A DNA stretch of 64,000 nucleotides from Aromatoleum aromaticum EbN1. Its GTDB lineage: Bacteria; Pseudomonadota; Gammaproteobacteria; Burkholderiales; Rhodocyclaceae. The position numbers were made by a program, and so were the translations under genes. Positions 62,340 to 64,000 of the stretch are shown here, piece by piece. The notes under the pieces are model-generated. The model did no database searches and was not told the origin of the DNA. It saw only the letters and a list, made by a program, of their open reading frames with translations. The DNA is taken from contig NC_006513.1 in assembly GCF_000025965.1 (NCBI RefSeq), positions 3,348,001 through 3,412,000 on the forward strand, in the 5' to 3' direction. Position 1 is the stretch's first letter, and every line of letters starts with the position of its first letter.

Positions 62340-62622
62340 CGGGAGTTCCCCCTGGTGGCGCTTTGACCGCTCGTGCGCCGGAAAATTTGTTGCCCGGGAG
62401 GCGACCGCGGTCATACGGCACTCGTCGTGCCAGGATGGTCCGCTGCCCGGGTTCGTGCAGCGGATGCCATTCACCGTTTGATCATAGACTGACGTTATTC
62501 AATTTGCGTTATTCGATTGGCTGGCCCTGGAGGTGGGAAGGCGCTACCCTTGGGCATCGCGGCATTCGCAGTCTGCCGAAGACCAAAAACGAAAATCCGG
62601 CCAACTCGGCGATCATCGCCCC
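62340..62622. promoter_or_regulatory. Divergent region between hutH and the diguanylate cyclase gene
   Basis: These 283 bp hold no gene. The main structure is a tandem repeat at 62493-62519: CGTTATTCAATTT and CGTTATTCGATTG (11/13 identical, 14-bp period), placed where a regulator could serve both genes. Confidence 0.5.
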
Positions 62623-64000
62623 ATGACGGCAGCGTGCACTCCGACCATCCGTTCCCGACTCGCCCTGCTCGTCACGGCGTGCATCTTGCCTGCGTCATTG
62701 ATGACCGCGGCGCTGATCCATTACAACTATCAGCGCGAGAATGCTCAACTCGTGCGCGAGGTGATCGCGACTGCCCGCGCACTGACGTCCGCGGTTGACC
62801 GCGAACTGGCCGCGACGGAGTCGGCGCTGAACGTCCTCGCGACGTCGCCCTACCTGGCTTCCAACGATCTCGCGGCCTTCCACGACCAGGCGATGCAGGT
62901 TCTGCAAACCCGGTCGGCCAATAACGTCGTGCTGACCGATACGACCGGCCGACAGCGGATCAACACGTTCCGGCCGTTCGGTGAACCCTTGCCTTTCGGA
63001 GGGGTGATGCCGCAGTTGAGGCACGTCCTGGAAACAGGGCGTACGTATGTCTCCGGGCTTTTTGTCGGGCCGGTGGTGCACCGGCCGGCGCTCAGCGTCT
63101 CGGTACCGGTGCACCGCGACGAGCGGGTCGTCTACGCTCTGAGCATGGGTTTTTTTCCGGATCGCCTGTCCAGAATCCTCAACGAGCAGCGCCTGCCGGG
63201 CGGCTGGACCGGCCAAATACTGGATGGCGAAGGCATTGTCGCTGCCCACACTGAAGTGGAGCAGTTCATCGGGCGGAAGGGTTCGCAGGCCTTGACAGAG
63301 AGGCTCGCCGAAGCCGCCGAGGGATCGATCGAAATCCTTACCGACGCGGGCCTTCCTGTCATATCCGTTTTCAGTCGATCCGCCGTTTCCCGGTGGACGA
63401 CGGTCATCAGCATTCCCCGGGAAGCGCTCACGAACCGGCTGCAGCAGTCGCTCGGCTGGCTGGTCCTCGGTACGGTGGTTCTGCTGGGCAGTAGTCTGCT
63501 TCTTGCTTGGAGGCTCGGGGGCCGGATTGCCGGCGCTTTCTACGGATTGACCGGTCCGGCCGTGGCCTTGGGCTCCGGCGAGGCGATCGTCGTTCCCAGC
63601 TTCCGGCTACGGGAAGCCGACGAGGTCGGAGGAGCGCTGATCAAGGCATCCGCGATGTTGCAGCAGACCCGGCACAAGGCACTCCACGACGAACTGACGG
63701 GCTTGGCCAATCGGGCGCTGCTGAACGAAATCGTCAACGATCAACTGGCTTTGTCACAGCGATGCGACACCGAACTCGCTCTCCTCTACATTGACCTCGA
63801 TGGCTTCAAGTCGGTCAACGACCGCCACGGCCATGGAATCGGCGACGAGCTGCTGCGAGCCGTCTCGCAACGCATCAACAGCGGAATTCGTCGCTCCGAC
63901 GTCGCTGCGCGGCTCGGCGGTGACGAGTTCGTGGTCGTAGTGTTCGCGGCGGGAGCCGACGGGGCCGCGGCGCTGGCGCGCAAGCTGGTGGAGAGTCTTT
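62623..64000 (+). CDS. Membrane-bound sensor diguanylate cyclase (GGDEF), 3' end beyond the window
   Basis: At least 459 residues. Membrane helix 1 (~11-31, LALLVTACILPASLMTAALI) and helix 2 (~281-301) flank a ~250-residue periplasmic sensor domain of the double-Cache type. A HAMP-like linker then leads to a GGDEF domain: DELTGLANRALLNE, the metal/substrate loop YIDLDGFKSVNDRHGHGIGDELL, and the intact active site RLGGDEFVVV. It should make cyclic di-GMP; the I-site RxxD is not seen in RRSDVAARLGG apart from RRSD itself, which fits RxxD, so feedback inhibition is possible. ATG 62623 is chosen by the membrane helix. It diverges from hut. Confidence 0.9.
   Translation, partial: MTAACTPTIRSRLALLVTACILPASLMTAALIHYNYQRENAQLVREVIATARALTSAVDRELAATESALNVLATSPYLASNDLAAFHDQAMQVLQTRSANNVVLTDTTGRQRINTFRPFGEPLPFGGVMPQLRHVLETGRTYVSGLFVGPVVHRPALSVSVPVHRDERVVYALSMGFFPDRLSRILNEQRLPGGWTGQILDGEGIVAAHTEVEQFIGRKGSQALTERLAEAAEGSIEILTDAGLPVISVFSRSAVSRWTTVISIPREALTNRLQQSLGWLVLGTVVLLGSSLLLAWRLGGRIAGAFYGLTGPAVALGSGEAIVVPSFRLREADEVGGALIKASAMLQQTRHKALHDELTGLANRALLNEIVNDQLALSQRCDTELALLYIDLDGFKSVNDRHGHGIGDELLRAVSQRINSGIRRSDVAARLGGDEFVVVVFAAGADGAAALARKLVESL

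Overview
The window is high-GC DNA, almost certainly from a betaproteobacterium of the Aromatoleum/Azoarcus/Thauera type. This is inferred from the style of the catabolic genes, an aerobic phenylacetate (paa) cluster with separate paaN and paaK, and a glutathione-dependent formaldehyde pathway. I could not run a taxonomic search. Intergenic regions in the first 30 kb include strikingly AT-rich promoter islands at about 5.8-6.0 kb and 26.5-26.7 kb.

Positions 1-29.9 kb form a large accessory catabolic region whose substrate I cannot name. It encodes a partial acyl-CoA dehydrogenase, an aldehyde dehydrogenase, an alpha-methylacyl-CoA racemase-type enzyme and a porin; an IclR regulator divergent from a UbiD-type prenyl-FMN decarboxylase and a muconate-lactonizing-type enolase-superfamily enzyme; a complete peptide-type ABC importer; and a GntR regulator divergent from a beta-oxidation operon (ADP-forming acyl-CoA synthetase, two acyl-CoA dehydrogenases, MFE-2-like SDR, hydratase 2, a thiolase-fold protein lacking the nucleophilic Cys, and a DUF35 partner). 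An MFS exporter, isopentenyl-PP isomerase, UbiX, a MarR regulator and a ThDP enzyme follow. Idi, UbiX and UbiD look like a dedicated prenyl-FMN supply and use module. The ubiD-like and ubiX promoters, 20.6 kb apart, share one architecture with the -10 box buried in the same palindrome. Uptake and beta-oxidation promoters share a GntR-type site. The beta-oxidation set resembles the peroxisomal branched-chain/bile-acid pathway.

Positions 30.0-37 kb are a scarred mobile zone. It holds an intact IS630-type element with a divergent passenger gene, a Phd/RelE-type toxin-antitoxin pair with a perfect palindromic operator, the 3' part of a tRNA-Cys gene (probable attachment-site scar) with its terminator, and remnants of an RND metal pump, serA, an acyl-ACP synthetase/acyltransferase and a small membrane protein. 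A related ~53-bp sequence lies upstream of both the tRNA-Cys fragment (32.7 kb) and an intact tRNA-Gly (52.8 kb).

Positions 37.4-52.4 kb carry an MFS transporter, a small membrane protein, S-formylglutathione hydrolase with class III alcohol dehydrogenase (formaldehyde oxidation), a divergent cytosolic PAS histidine kinase/NarL-type regulator pair, and the phenylacetyl-CoA operon paaABCDE-paaN-paaK-paaJ-paaF. PaaG-, PaaH- and PaaI-type genes and a ring-opening hydratase domain are not in the window.

Positions 52.8-64 kb look like core chromosome: tRNA-Gly(GCC), a nucleotide pyrophosphatase/phosphodiesterase-family protein, a DUF1178 protein, tRNA-Leu(UAA), a DbpA/DeaD-type RNA helicase, the histidine utilization genes hutHUIG in one leftward operon, and a membrane-bound GGDEF diguanylate cyclase running off the right edge.
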